Assembly: GCF_004216905.1 (NCBI RefSeq)
Contig: NZ_SGXJ01000003.1
Coordinates: 310,001-374,000, forward strand
DNA length: 64,000 bases
Direction of reading: 5' to 3'
Source of the DNA: Kribbella sp. VKM Ac-2569
GTDB lineage: Bacteria > Actinomycetota > Actinomycetes > Propionibacteriales > Kribbellaceae
In this document: positions 51,271-60,079 of the stretch, piece by piece
How the letters are laid out: every line of letters starts with the position of its first letter
How positions within the stretch are numbered: the stretch's first letter is position 1
Program-made: the position numbers and the translations under genes
The notes under the pieces: generated by a model
What the model was told of the DNA's origin: nothing
What the model saw: the letters and a program-made list of their open reading frames with translations, nothing else
Database searches by the model: none

Positions 51271-52131
51271 TTACGAGAGGTTGAGGGTGGCGCGGAGTTG
51301 GGGCAGGTAGGTGATCAGGGGCTTGGGTGGGGTGGGGGTGGTGACTACGGAGAGGGTGAGGCGGTAGTGGAAGGGAGCGGGGGTGAGGTGTTCGCCGGGG
51401 CGGAGTTCGGTGGCCAGGGCGCTGCGGGGGACGAGGGCCAGATGGGAGCTGCGGCGGGCCATCGCGACGGTGGTGCTGAGGGTGACGCCGCGTCGGGGGA
51501 CGGCGCCCTGGTCGGCCAGGCGGGAGTGGATGTCTTCGGCGCCGCGGTCGTACGTGGAGAACGCGATCTGGCGATCTTTCAGCGGTCGGCGGCCGCGGCC
51601 GGGTGGGCGGGCGCCGGGCGGTACGAACAGGACGAGTTCGTCGCGGCCGACGCGGCGCGCGGCGGTGCCGCGGGGGAGCGTCATCTGGTCGGCGATGGCG
51701 ATGAACGCGGCGTCCATGGTGCCCTCGGCGACGCGCTCGACCAGGAAATGGCCGTGGTCGACCTGCTGCTGGACCTCCAGGTCGGGAAGGTCGGCGTCGA
51801 GGACCGGGAACAGGATCGGTGCGAGGCTGGCGAACGTACCGATCACGAGGCGCTGCGTGACGGCAGCCGCGCGGGTTGCGTCGTACACCTCCTCGAGGTG
51901 GCCGAGGATGTGGTCGGCGCGGCGGCTGAGTTCGGCGCCGGCCGCGGTGGGGCGGGCGCCGCGGGTGTCGCGCTCGAAGAGTTTGGTGCCGCAGAGGCGT
52001 TCGAGCCGGGCGAGTCGCTGGGAGGCCGAGGGCTGCGAGATGCGGAGTTCGCGGGCTGCGGTGCCGACGGCGCCGGTCCGGGCGACGGCTTGGACCAGCT
52101 GCAAGTCCTCGACCGAGGGTAATGAGGCCAT
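51271..52131 (-). CDS. LysR family transcriptional regulator
   Basis: The 286-residue protein has the N-terminal winged helix (VQAVARTGAVGTAARELRISQPSASQRLARLERLCGTKLFERDTRGARPTAAG, about 13-65) and an effector domain of two alpha/beta lobes (about 90-286). The start codon at 52131 lies inside a perfect 21-bp palindrome (52127-52147) that contains a T-N11-A core, so the regulator probably controls itself and the divergent MFS gene. Its effector is unknown; the partner transporter suggests a toxic or signalling small molecule. Confidence 0.9.
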   Translation of the reverse strand: MASLPSVEDLQLVQAVARTGAVGTAARELRISQPSASQRLARLERLCGTKLFERDTRGARPTAAGAELSRRADHILGHLEEVYDATRAAAVTQRLVIGTFASLAPILFPVLDADLPDLEVQQQVDHGHFLVERVAEGTMDAAFIAIADQMTLPRGTAARRVGRDELVLFVPPGARPPGRGRRPLKDRQIAFSTYDRGAEDIHSRLADQGAVPRRGVTLSTTVAMARRSSHLALVPRSALATELRPGEHLTPAPFHYRLTLSVVTTPTPPKPLITYLPQLRATLNLS

Positions 52132-52147
52132 AGGCTGAGCCTATGGC
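52127..52147. promoter_or_regulatory. Perfect 21-bp palindrome, LysR operator
   Basis: Arms GCCATAGGCT and AGCCTATGGC surround one G. The T-N11-A LysR signature runs from 52131 to 52143. It overlaps the lysR ATG itself and lies 58 bp ahead of the MFS start. Confidence 0.82.
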
Positions 52148-52204
52148 ATGCGCGCAAGCCGTGCTGGCTACCTGCGGCTGCGGAAAACGCCAAGAATTCA
52201 AGGC

Positions 52205-53404
52205 GTGAAAGCAAGATCCGAAGCGTTGGCGTTGCTGGCGGGAAGCGGTACGGCGGACTTCGCGTTCCGGATTTCTCAGGTAGCGATGCCGCTGGTGATC
52301 CTCCGGGAAACGGGATCGGTGGCAGCCACTGGCCTCGTTGCCGGTGCTGCTGGGGTGCCCGTGCTGCTGTCGCCGTGGTGGGCTCGAAAGGCGCGGCAAT
52401 GGGTGGACTCGGGGCCGCGGCTCGCGGTCGTCGCGCTGATCTCTGCGATCGCGTTGGCCTCAGTGCCGGCGGCGGCCGGATTGGGGATCTTGTCTCCGGA
52501 GTTGCTGATCATGAGCGGGTTGCTGCTCGGCTGCGGCGACGCGCTGGCGAACCCAGGACGGTCGGCATTGCTCGCCGACACGGGCGACCGATGGGGTGAC
52601 GGTCGGGCAGTGCAGTTGCTGACCTGGCAGGACGGACTGCGACGAATGGGGATGCTGATCGGCCCCACAATCGGTGCGTTGGCGGTGTCGACCGGGTTGA
52701 CGAACGGTTTGCTGTGGGTCGAGGCCGCAACTGTTGCCGGCGCCGGGTTGCTGGCGTGCTCTGTGCGGGCCGAGCGCGCCCCTGAAGGAGTAGTGACGCC
52801 GTCGATCCGCGGGAGTCTGCGCGGACGTCCTGAGGTCGCGTACGGCTGGGTGGTCCGCGGAACGGGATGCGTTACCTGGTTCGCGTTCACGTTGGGTCTG
52901 TCGGTGCTGGGGGAGGAGCGCGGGCAGCCCGGGATCTATCTGGCGGCAGGAATGACCGGGTACGGCGTCGGGTCGCTGGTCGGCACGGCGGTGTCGTTGG
53001 CAGTGGTACGGCGTACCCGACCGGTGATGACCGCGTCGATGGCGTGGGCCTGGAGCGGGTTGTGCTGGGTCGGAATGGGGGTCTGGACGACACCGCCCGT
53101 GGTCGCCGTGATGGGCGCGTTGTCGGGAGTGACCGTGGTGATCGGGATCGCGGCGATCTCCGTTCTCATCACCCGGTCGTCGGCCGGAGCCGAGCGACGC
53201 GCGTTGCTCTCCGGGCAGAGCGTCGTCGTGAACGCCGGGAGCGCGGCCGGGATGCTCGCCGGCGGACCGATCATCGGGGCGGTCGGAGCCGAGCTCGCGT
53301 TGATCGGGGCGGGACTCGTCACCGCGGCTGTCGCCATGCTGGTCCTGGTCCGGTGTCAGACTGCGACTCATGCCAGAGATCACGACCTTGGCCGAGCGAC
53401 CTGA
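52205..53404 (+). CDS. MFS transporter
   Basis: The GTG at 52205 gives 399 residues with about 12 hydrophobic helices, the size of a drug- or metabolite-efflux major facilitator. The opening SEALALLAGSGTADFAFRISQVAMPLVIL and the loop between helices 2 and 3 resemble MFS exporters of the macrolide type. It is divergent from a LysR gene and shares its palindromic operator. Its substrate is unknown. It is convergent with the ABC exporter operon, with a 16-bp gap. Confidence 0.85.
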   Translation: MKARSEALALLAGSGTADFAFRISQVAMPLVILRETGSVAATGLVAGAAGVPVLLSPWWARKARQWVDSGPRLAVVALISAIALASVPAAAGLGILSPELLIMSGLLLGCGDALANPGRSALLADTGDRWGDGRAVQLLTWQDGLRRMGMLIGPTIGALAVSTGLTNGLLWVEAATVAGAGLLACSVRAERAPEGVVTPSIRGSLRGRPEVAYGWVVRGTGCVTWFAFTLGLSVLGEERGQPGIYLAAGMTGYGVGSLVGTAVSLAVVRRTRPVMTASMAWAWSGLCWVGMGVWTTPPVVAVMGALSGVTVVIGIAAISVLITRSSAGAERRALLSGQSVVVNAGSAAGMLAGGPIIGAVGAELALIGAGLVTAAVAMLVLVRCQTATHARDHDLGRAT

Positions 53405-53420
53405 GTACCGCTGAACGTGC

Positions 53421-54239
53421 TTACCGCGCCAGGCGCCCCATCAGAGCGGCTGCCGCGCAGATGCCGGCGATGGCGGCGACGATCAGGACGGTGAAGTCGA
53501 GGAGGTAGTTGGTGGGCGTGCCGATCAGGAGACCTCGGAGAGCGCTCACTTCGTAGGTCAGGGGGTTCGCGTGGGAGAGGGCTCGTAGCCAGCCGGGCAT
53601 GATGTCGACGGGGTAGAGGGCGTTGGAGGCGAAGAACAGCGGCATCGTGATTGCCTGGCCGATGCCCATCAGGCGGTCGCGGCGCAGGACCAGGCCGGCG
53701 ATCGTCATCGAGAGGCAGGAGAAGAACGCGGCGCCGAGGACCACGACTGCGAGAACAGCGAGCAACTTGAGCGGATTCCACGTGAGACTGACGCCGAGCA
53801 GTGCCGCGACGATGAGAACGACGATCGCCTGGGAGATCGTCCGGACGCCGGCGGCGAACGCCTTCCCGGCGACCAGTGCGGAACGCGGGGACGGCGTGAC
53901 CAGCAACTTCGTGAGAATCCCGGCGTCACGTTCCCAGATGATCTGGATCCCGTAGAAGATGGCCACGAACAGCGCCGACTGCGCGATGATCCCGGGCGCG
54001 AGATAGTCCAGGTACGGCACGTCGCCGGTCGGGATCGCCCGGATCCGGCTGAACGTCTGGCCGAAGATCACCAGCCACAGCACCGGCTGGATTGCTCGCG
54101 TGATCAGCTCGGTCCGGTCGTGCCGGAGCTTCTGTAACTCGATGAGGCAGAACGTTCCGATCCTGGAGAAGAGCCGGAGCACGGCGCGCGGCCGCGAATC
54201 AACCCATGCGCTGGGCGGTGCGGCGGGTGCCACGGACAT
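53421..54239 (-). CDS. ABC-2 type exporter permease (DrrB-like)
   Basis: The 272-residue membrane protein has six hydrophobic helices and the ABC-2 segment FVAIFYGIQIIWERDAGILTKLLVTPSPRSALVAGKAF and PLFFASNALYPVDIMPGWLRALSHANPLTYEV. These are typical of daunorubicin-resistance (DrrB) permeases. It overlaps the ATPase gene by 41 bp on the same strand. It would export a drug or lipid-like molecule. It is last in the marR-ATPase-permease operon. Confidence 0.9.
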   Translation of the reverse strand: MSVAPAAPPSAWVDSRPRAVLRLFSRIGTFCLIELQKLRHDRTELITRAIQPVLWLVIFGQTFSRIRAIPTGDVPYLDYLAPGIIAQSALFVAIFYGIQIIWERDAGILTKLLVTPSPRSALVAGKAFAAGVRTISQAIVVLIVAALLGVSLTWNPLKLLAVLAVVVLGAAFFSCLSMTIAGLVLRRDRLMGIGQAITMPLFFASNALYPVDIMPGWLRALSHANPLTYEVSALRGLLIGTPTNYLLDFTVLIVAAIAGICAAAALMGRLAR

Positions 54240-55014
54240 CGCGCAGTCCTCCCTTCGCCTGACCTTCGAGGCTCTCGCCGGTGTGGCGCCGGAACACGTC
54301 CTCGAGGCTCGCGCGCGGGCCGAGCTCGGCCTTCAACTCGTTCGGCGTACCGGCGGCGCGCAGCCGGCCCAGGTGCATCAACGCAACCCGGTCGCAGAGG
54401 ATGTCGGCCTCCTCCATGTAGTGCGTGGTCAGCAGCACGGTCATCCCGTACCGCTCTTGCATCTCCTGCACCCGCGCCCACACCGAGTCCCGCGCCACCG
54501 GATCGAGCCCGACCGTCGGCTCGTCCAGAACGAGCAGCGCGGGCCGGTTGACCAGCGCCTGCGCGAGTTCGAGCCGGCGCACCATGCCGCCGGAGTACGT
54601 CGACGCGAGCCGGTCGGCCGCGTCGGTGAGGTCGACGATCTCCAGGACCTCGGCCACCCGCGCGGCCCGTTCGCGCCGCGGTACGTCGTACAGCCGCGCG
54701 AACCAGGAAACGTTCTCTCGTCCGGAGAGCGCTCCCTCGATGGACAGCTGTTGCGGGACGTACCCGAGCAGACGCCGTACGGACATCGCGGCAGTGCGGA
54801 CGTCGAGGCCGAAGACGCGGACCGTGCCGGACTGGGGTGGGTAGAGCGTGTTCAGCACGCGCAGCGTTGTGGTCTTGCCGGCGCCGTTGGGACCGAGCAG
54901 GCCGAAGCATTCGCCGGGGGAGACGGTCAGGTCGAAGTCGTCGACCGCGACATGGTCGCCGAACCGGTGGCTCAACCCGGTGACCTCCACCGCCGGCGCG
55001 GGTTCCGCACTCAT
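54199..55014 (-). CDS. ABC exporter ATPase (DrrA-like)
   Basis: The 271-residue ATPase has Walker A GPNGAGKT (about 40-47), Q-loop in VPQQLS, signature YSGGMVRRLELAQALV, Walker B LLVLDEPTVGLD and the H-loop LTTHYMEEAD. The long C-terminal segment ASLEDVFRRHTGESLEG is the DrrA-type tail that contacts the permease. The ATG at 55014 overlaps the marR stop by 4 bp. It drives the DrrB-like permease encoded downstream, probably in drug efflux controlled by the MarR protein. Confidence 0.93.
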   Translation of the reverse strand: MSAEPAPAVEVTGLSHRFGDHVAVDDFDLTVSPGECFGLLGPNGAGKTTTLRVLNTLYPPQSGTVRVFGLDVRTAAMSVRRLLGYVPQQLSIEGALSGRENVSWFARLYDVPRRERAARVAEVLEIVDLTDAADRLASTYSGGMVRRLELAQALVNRPALLVLDEPTVGLDPVARDSVWARVQEMQERYGMTVLLTTHYMEEADILCDRVALMHLGRLRAAGTPNELKAELGPRASLEDVFRRHTGESLEGQAKGGLRDVRGTRRTAQRMG

Positions 55015-55478
55015 ACGCGCACCTTCCGTTGCTGGTCTTCCGAGGGGTGCAGCCGTTCGGCCAGTACGGCGAGAACGGGTAACGCCGATCTCAACGCCTC
55101 ACGGTCGTCCGCCGTCAGATCGTCGAGCGTCCGGGTGACCAGCGCCGTACGGCGATCGCGCCAGGCCTCGACCTGTTCGCGGGCCGGCTCCGTGAGGGTC
55201 AACCGCGCGACCCGGCGATCGGACTCGTCGGGAGTGCGCTGCAGCAGACCGCGCTCGGTGAGCTGGCCGACGAGGGTCGACACGGTGTTCGCGACCAGGC
55301 CGAGCTCCGCCGCGGCCTCGGCGACGGAGATGCCGGGATTGCGGCGGACAGTCCGGACCAGCTCCGCCTGGGAGTCGGTGAGCGCGGACAGCGGGAACGG
55401 CCTCCCGACGGATCGGCGCAGGTGCCGCCGCACCAGCCCGACGGCCGCCAGCAGCTCCTCAGCGAGAACCTCGGTCAC
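55011..55478 (-). CDS. MarR family regulator of the drug exporter operon
   Basis: The GTG at 55478 has no ribosome site, so the transcript may be leaderless; an ORF start further upstream (55529) would cross the palindrome. The 155-residue protein has the MarR winged helix SQAELVRTVRRNPGISVAEAAAELGLVANTVSTLVGQLTERGLLQRTPDESDRRVARLTLT (about 40-98) between dimer helices. It is first in a three-gene operon with an ABC exporter and a palindrome, CTCTG-TTG-CAGAG, lies 15 bp upstream, so it most likely represses its own operon until a drug binds. Confidence 0.88.
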   Translation of the reverse strand: MTEVLAEELLAAVGLVRRHLRRSVGRPFPLSALTDSQAELVRTVRRNPGISVAEAAAELGLVANTVSTLVGQLTERGLLQRTPDESDRRVARLTLTEPAREQVEAWRDRRTALVTRTLDDLTADDREALRSALPVLAVLAERLHPSEDQQRKVRV

Positions 55479-55492
55479 ACCATCAAGAATAC

Positions 55493-55505
55493 CTCTGTTG
55501 CAGAG
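55493..55505. promoter_or_regulatory. Candidate MarR operator
   Basis: CTCTG-TTG-CAGAG is a perfect palindrome with AT-rich flanks, 15 bp upstream of the marR start. The same arms with GTT in the centre occur at 39141-39153 upstream of lapA. Confidence 0.65.
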
Positions 55506-55575
55506 ATAATTCACCCGGGAGAACCCCAACTAATCGGGGTACCGGTCGGCCGGGGTCGCGCCCACGATCGATGCC

Positions 55576-55995
55576 ATGAGCACAGCAGAGAGCAACAAGA
55601 CCGTCGTCAAGGACTTCATCGACGGACTGTTCACCAAAGGGGACCTCGGGACCGTGGACACCTACCTGGCCGAGGACTTCATCAATCACGACCCGCCGTT
55701 CGGCGTCACGCCGGACCGCGAGGGCATGCGGACGGCCGGCGGCATGATGCGCGCCGCGTTCCCGGACTGGCACAGCGAACTGCACGCGCTGATCGCGGAG
55801 GACGACATCGTCGTCGAGCGGTTCACAGCCAGCGGGACACACCGCGGCGAGGTGATGGGGGTGCCGCCGACCGGCAGGACGATCAGCCTGCCCGGGATCA
55901 ACATCTTCCGGTTGCGCGACGGCCTGATCGTCGAGCGCTGGGGTTTGCTCGACGACCTGGGCTTTCTCAAGCAGCTGGGCGCCGTACCGGCGTAG
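55576..55995 (+). CDS. SnoaL-like ester cyclase/polyketide cyclase family protein
   Basis: The 139-residue NTF2-fold protein has the SnoaL pattern: TVVKDFIDGLFTKGDLGTVDTYLAEDFINHDPPFG at the start, EGMRTAGGMMRAAFPDWHSELHALIAEDDIVVERFTASGTHRGEVMGVPPTGRTISLPGINIFRLRDGLIVERWGLLD in the core. The MGVPPTGR turn is characteristic of the ester cyclase branch. The role is not settled; many such proteins in this phylum are orphan. It is divergent from the marR operon and precedes the LuxR gene by 10 bp. Confidence 0.83.
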   Translation: MSTAESNKTVVKDFIDGLFTKGDLGTVDTYLAEDFINHDPPFGVTPDREGMRTAGGMMRAAFPDWHSELHALIAEDDIVVERFTASGTHRGEVMGVPPTGRTISLPGINIFRLRDGLIVERWGLLDDLGFLKQLGAVPA

Positions 55996-56005
55996 CATCA
56001 CGAGC

Positions 56006-57025
56006 ATGGGGGCGGGGGATCGCCTGGAGGTGCTGATCCAGCGCTGTTACGCGGGGCTGGACGCCGATCAGTTGCGGTCCGAGGCGCTCGCCCGGCTGCG
56101 TGACGTACTGACGGTCGATGCGGCGTTCTTCGCGACAGTGGATCCGGCGACGGTGCTGTTCACGTCGGCGGTGGCCGATGAACCGCTCGGTGCGGTGACC
56201 GACCAGTTCATGGCGAATGAGTTCGGGCAGGACGACGTGAACAAGTTCGCCGTGCTCGCCGGTGGGCCGGAGGCGGTGGGGTCGCTCGGTCAGGCGACGC
56301 GCGGCGATTGGGGGAGCAGCCCGCGGTACGTCGAGGTGATGCGCCCGCTCGGACTCGGGGACGAGTTGCGCGCCGCACTGATGTCGAACGGCCGGTGCTG
56401 GGGCGTGCTGTGCCTGCACCGGGAGGACGCCGAGGCAGGGTTCGGCGAGCAGGAGGTTCAGCTGGTACGCCGCCTGGCACCGCATCTCGGCGAGGGCCTA
56501 CGCCGAGGACTCCGGGGCGGCCTGTACCAGGCTACGGGGACCGGGCCGGGGGTCGTGGTGCTCGATGCGGGATTGCGCGTGGAGTCGGTGAGCCCGGAGG
56601 CGGAGTACTGGCTCGACGAGCTCGGTGCGCCTCAGGAGTTGCCGGTCGCGGTGCGTTCGGTGGTCGCGCGGATGCGGGCCGACCGGACGACCGCGCGGCT
56701 GAAGGTCAGGACGCGCCGGGGTGAGTGGCTCGGGCTGCAGGCGTCCAAGCTCGGTGAGAACGGGCAGACGGCAATCGTGATCGAGCCGGTAACACCGGCC
56801 CAGCTGGGGTCCCTGCTTCTCGATCTGCACGGGCTCACCCCTGCTCAGCAGCGGGTGACCGAGTTGCTGCTTCGCGGATACTCGACACGGCAGATCGTCG
56901 AGCGGTTGTGCCTGTCGCCGCACACCGTGCAGGAGCATGTACGGGCGTCGTTCGACAAGGTCGGCGTCGGCAGCCGACGGGAACTGGTGTCCGTCCTGCT
57001 CAGAGGGTCCGCATCACGCGGATGA
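56006..57025 (+). CDS. LuxR family regulator with GAF-like sensor domain
   Basis: The 339-residue protein ends in a LuxR helix-turn-helix (LTPAQQRVTELLLRGYSTRQIVERLCLSPHTVQEHVRASFDKVGVGSRRELVSVLL, about 280-333). The N-terminal part resembles a GAF sensor domain (LTVDAAFFATVDPATVLFTSA, then ELRAALMSNGRCWGVLCLHREDAEAGFGEQEVQLVRRLAPHL) without a receiver phosphoacceptor. The ligand is unknown. It follows the SnoaL gene by 10 bp and likely shares its transcript; it overlaps the convergent DUF5703 gene by 26 bp. Confidence 0.87.
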   Translation: MGAGDRLEVLIQRCYAGLDADQLRSEALARLRDVLTVDAAFFATVDPATVLFTSAVADEPLGAVTDQFMANEFGQDDVNKFAVLAGGPEAVGSLGQATRGDWGSSPRYVEVMRPLGLGDELRAALMSNGRCWGVLCLHREDAEAGFGEQEVQLVRRLAPHLGEGLRRGLRGGLYQATGTGPGVVVLDAGLRVESVSPEAEYWLDELGAPQELPVAVRSVVARMRADRTTARLKVRTRRGEWLGLQASKLGENGQTAIVIEPVTPAQLGSLLLDLHGLTPAQQRVTELLLRGYSTRQIVERLCLSPHTVQEHVRASFDKVGVGSRRELVSVLLRGSASRG

Positions 57026-57185
57026 TGCGGCGACGCAGCCACACGCGTCGTGAACCGTCGGGATAGCGACGCAGACGGGCCAGCTCCCACCCGCCGTACT
57101 CCGCGTGCTCGGTGAGCAGTTTGCGCACCGCACCGCGGGACTCCGTCCTGGACACCTCGAACTGCTGCAGCTCGTACTCGGCCAT
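57000..57185 (-). CDS. DUF5703 small protein
   Basis: The ATG at 57185 follows GGAGG at 5 nt. The 61-residue protein matches DUF5703: MAEYELQQFEVSR start and the RKLLTEHAEYGGWELARLRRYPDGSRRVWLRRRIIRV end, a common actinobacterial small basic protein of unknown function. It overlaps the end of the LuxR gene on the opposite strand by 26 bp. It lies 21 bp downstream of the aldo/keto reductase gene on the same strand and may be co-transcribed with it. Confidence 0.83.
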   Translation of the reverse strand: MAEYELQQFEVSRTESRGAVRKLLTEHAEYGGWELARLRRYPDGSRRVWLRRRIIRVMRTL

Positions 57186-57206
57186 CCACACCTCCAACTA
57201 CCGACC

Positions 57207-58148
57207 TCAGGAAACATCCTCCAGTGCCGCGGCGATGGCGGGCGGCAATGTGAGCTCCTCCACACCCAGCACAGACTTCAGTTGCAGTGCCGTCCGGGCC
57301 CCGACGATGGCCGCCGACACTCCCGGCCGGTCCCGCACCCAGGTCAGTGCGACCTCGAGCGGGGTCCAGCCGAGCCCGTCGGCGGCTCGTGCGACCGCTT
57401 CCACGATGCCTGAAGCCCGCGCGTCGAGGTAGGGGTCGACGAATCTCGACAGATGCTGAGACGCCGCCCGGGAGTCCGCGGGGATGCCTGTGCGGTACTT
57501 CCCGGTCAGCACGCCGCGGCCGAGCGGTGACCACGCGAGGACCCCGATCCCGAGGCCGGCGGCCGCCCGGATCGCGTCCATTTCGGCGTCCCGGGCGAGC
57601 AGCGAGTACTCGACCTGGTTGGCGACGGGGACCGCGCGGCCCGGCCAGGCCTGCTGCCAGGTGACGGCGCGGGCCGCCTTCCAGCCGGCGTAGTTCGAGA
57701 TGCCGACATACCGCACCTTGCCGGAGCTGACGGCGTGGTCGAGCGCCGAGAGCGTCTCCTCCAGCGGTACGTCGTCGGACCAGGTGTGCAGCTGCCAGAG
57801 GTCGATGTGTTCGACGTTCATCCGGCGCAGTGAGCCCTCGAGATCGCGCAGCAGCGCGCCGCGGGAGGTGTCGGTGATCCGCTCGCCCCGGCGGACGCTG
57901 AACCCGGCCTTGGTCGCGATCACCAGGTCGTCGCGGTCCACCACGTCGCCGATCAGCGACCCGATCAGCTGCTCGCTGTCGCCGTCGCCGTACGCCGCGG
58001 CGGTGTCGATGAGCGTGCCGCCGGCGGACACGAACGCGGCGAGCTGCTCGCGGGCCTCGTGCTCGTCGGTGTCCCGGCCCCACGACATGGTGCCCAGCCC
58101 GAGTCGGCTCACCGCCAGTCCACTGTGACCGAGATAGCGCTGCTGCAT
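57207..58148 (-). CDS. Aldo/keto reductase
   Basis: The 313-residue TIM-barrel oxidoreductase has the catalytic pattern LIDTAAAYGDGDSEQLIG (Asp, Tyr), VIATKAGF (Lys) and IDLWQLHTWS (His) and an NADPH-site block near the end (SAAIVGARTALQLKSVLG). It belongs to the AKR11/12-like actinobacterial group by its LGTMSWGRDTDEHEAREQL opening. The substrate is not known. It is divergent from the LLM oxidoreductase gene with 51 bp between starts. Confidence 0.9.
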   Translation of the reverse strand: MQQRYLGHSGLAVSRLGLGTMSWGRDTDEHEAREQLAAFVSAGGTLIDTAAAYGDGDSEQLIGSLIGDVVDRDDLVIATKAGFSVRRGERITDTSRGALLRDLEGSLRRMNVEHIDLWQLHTWSDDVPLEETLSALDHAVSSGKVRYVGISNYAGWKAARAVTWQQAWPGRAVPVANQVEYSLLARDAEMDAIRAAAGLGIGVLAWSPLGRGVLTGKYRTGIPADSRAASQHLSRFVDPYLDARASGIVEAVARAADGLGWTPLEVALTWVRDRPGVSAAIVGARTALQLKSVLGVEELTLPPAIAAALEDVS

Positions 58149-58199
58149 GTACCGAGCCTATTGCGGCCCACCGACAACGGCTCGCTAGGCTCGCCAGTC

Positions 58200-59252
58200 A
58201 TGCGACTCGGACTCAACATCGGCTTCGTCTACGGCGGCGACGACCATCTGGACCACCTGAGGCTGGTGAAGGAGGCCGAGGCTCTCGGTTTCTCGGTCAC
58301 CTGGGCCGCGGAGGCGTACGGCTCGGACGCGGCGACGCTGCTGAGCTGGATCGCCGCGCAGACCACCACGATCGACGTCGGTGCGGCGGTCTTCCAGATC
58401 CCGGCCCGGACGCCGGCGATGACCGCGATGACGGCGGCCACCCTGGACCGGCTGTCGAACGGCCGGTTCCGGCTCGGTCTCGGCGTGTCCGGGCCGCAGG
58501 TCTCGGAGGGCTGGCACGGCGTCCGGTTTTCTCAGCCTCTGCTCAGGACCCGTGAGTACGTTGACATCGTGAACGCGGCCATGCGGCGCGAGACGGTGGC
58601 GTACGAGGGCAAATACTTCACCCTGCCGCTGCCTGATGGACCGGGCAAGGCGCTGAAATTGACCGTGCGGCCGATCCGCGACCACGTGCCGGTGTACCTG
58701 GCCGCGGTCGGCCCGAAGAACCTCGAGCTGGCCGGTGAGATCGCCGACGGCTGGCTCGGGATCCTCAACGACCCAGGCTTCCTTGGAGAGCAGTTGAACC
58801 ACATCAAGACGGGCCGTGCGGTTCGTCAGCAGGACCTCGACGGTTTCGACGTCGTCGTCACCACCCCGCTGATGACCGGTGACGACATCCAGGCGGCGGC
58901 CGACCCGGTCCGTGGGTACGCCGCCCTGTACATCGGCGGCATGGGCAGCCGGGAGAAGAACTTCTACAACGCGCTCGCGGTCCGGATGGGGTACGCGGAG
59001 GAGGCGAAGGAGATCCAGGACCTGTACCTGGACAAGAAGCACCGCGAGGCGATGGCCGCCGTACCGTTCGGGTTCCTGGACTCGATCTCGCTGCTCGGTG
59101 ACAAGGCGCGGATGGCGGACAAGCTGACGGCGTACGCCGAGGCCGGGGCGACGACGGTCGCGCTGACGCCGTTCGCGTCGACGGTCGAGCAGCGGATCGC
59201 CGACCTGCGGACCGCCGCCGAGGCTCTGGAGCTGTCCGGAGTCGGCAACTGA
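58200..59252 (+). CDS. LLM class F420-dependent oxidoreductase
   Basis: The 350-residue barrel protein belongs to the luciferase-like monooxygenase superfamily of the F420-dependent class: MRLGLNIGFVYGGDDHLDHLRLVKEAEALGFSVTWAAEAYGSDAATLLSWIAAQT at the start, RFRLGLGVSGPQVSEGWHGVRF and a PVYLAAVGPKNLELAGEIADGWLGI block for cofactor binding. Cofactor F420 use is inferred from the subfamily. The ATG at 58200 is at the family's usual start. Its stop overlaps the uppP start by 1 bp. Confidence 0.9.
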   Translation: MRLGLNIGFVYGGDDHLDHLRLVKEAEALGFSVTWAAEAYGSDAATLLSWIAAQTTTIDVGAAVFQIPARTPAMTAMTAATLDRLSNGRFRLGLGVSGPQVSEGWHGVRFSQPLLRTREYVDIVNAAMRRETVAYEGKYFTLPLPDGPGKALKLTVRPIRDHVPVYLAAVGPKNLELAGEIADGWLGILNDPGFLGEQLNHIKTGRAVRQQDLDGFDVVVTTPLMTGDDIQAAADPVRGYAALYIGGMGSREKNFYNALAVRMGYAEEAKEIQDLYLDKKHREAMAAVPFGFLDSISLLGDKARMADKLTAYAEAGATTVALTPFASTVEQRIADLRTAAEALELSGVGN

Positions 59253-60079
59253 TGACGATCTGGGACTCCATCATCCTCGGCATCGTCGAGGGCCTGACCG
59301 AATTCCTGCCGGTCTCCAGCACCGGGCACCTGACGATCGTGTCGAAGATGCTCGGGCTGAAGATCGACGACCCGTCGATCACCGGGTTCACCGCGGTGAT
59401 CCAGATCGGCGCGATCGCGGCCGTGGTGCTGTACTTCTGGAAGGACATCCGGAGGATCGCGATCGCCTGGGTCCGCGGGATCGCGAAGCCGGAGTACCGC
59501 GGCGAGTTCGACCACCGGATGGGCTGGTACGTGATCGTCGGCTCGATGCCGATCGTCATCGTCGGCTTCTTGGCACGTGACCTGATCTCGGGCCCGCTGC
59601 GCAGCCTGTGGTGGGTGGCCGGCGCCTTGATCGGGTGGTCGTTCTTCATGGTCGCCGCCGAGCGGCTGAGCACGAAGGCGCGCCCGCTCACCCGCATCAC
59701 GCTCGTCGACGCGATCGTGATGGGCGTGGTGCAGTGCCTCGCGCTGATCCCTGGCGTGTCCCGCTCCGGTGCGACGATCTCGGCCGGTCTGTTCTGCGGC
59801 CTCGAACGGGTCGCCGCGACCCGGATCGCGTTCCTGCTGGGCATTCCCGCGCTGGTCGGGGCGGGGATCTACGAGTTGAAGGACGCGCTCAACGGCGACG
59901 TCGGCGTCGTACCGCTGCTCGTCGGCACGGTCGTCAGCTTCGTGGTCGCCTACGCGTCCGTCGCCTGGCTGCTGCGGTTCGTCGCCAAGCACTCGACCGA
60001 GATCTTCGCGTTCTACCGCGTGCTGCTCGGCATCGTGCTGATCATCTTGCTGGCCACGAGCACGATCACCGCGACCTAG
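59252..60079 (+). CDS. uppP: Undecaprenyl-diphosphatase UppP (BacA)
   Basis: UppP dephosphorylates undecaprenyl diphosphate to recycle the lipid carrier of cell-wall synthesis. The 275-residue membrane protein has the two active-site segments GIVEGLTEFLPVSSTGHL (Glu, Ser) near the N-terminus and ALIPGVSRSGATISAGLFCGL, each in a re-entrant loop, with eight hydrophobic helices. High activity of this protein gives bacitracin resistance. It is co-transcribed with the LLM oxidoreductase and converges with corA, overlapping it by 4 bp. Confidence 0.95.
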   Translation: MTIWDSIILGIVEGLTEFLPVSSTGHLTIVSKMLGLKIDDPSITGFTAVIQIGAIAAVVLYFWKDIRRIAIAWVRGIAKPEYRGEFDHRMGWYVIVGSMPIVIVGFLARDLISGPLRSLWWVAGALIGWSFFMVAAERLSTKARPLTRITLVDAIVMGVVQCLALIPGVSRSGATISAGLFCGLERVAATRIAFLLGIPALVGAGIYELKDALNGDVGVVPLLVGTVVSFVVAYASVAWLLRFVAKHSTEIFAFYRVLLGIVLIILLATSTITAT

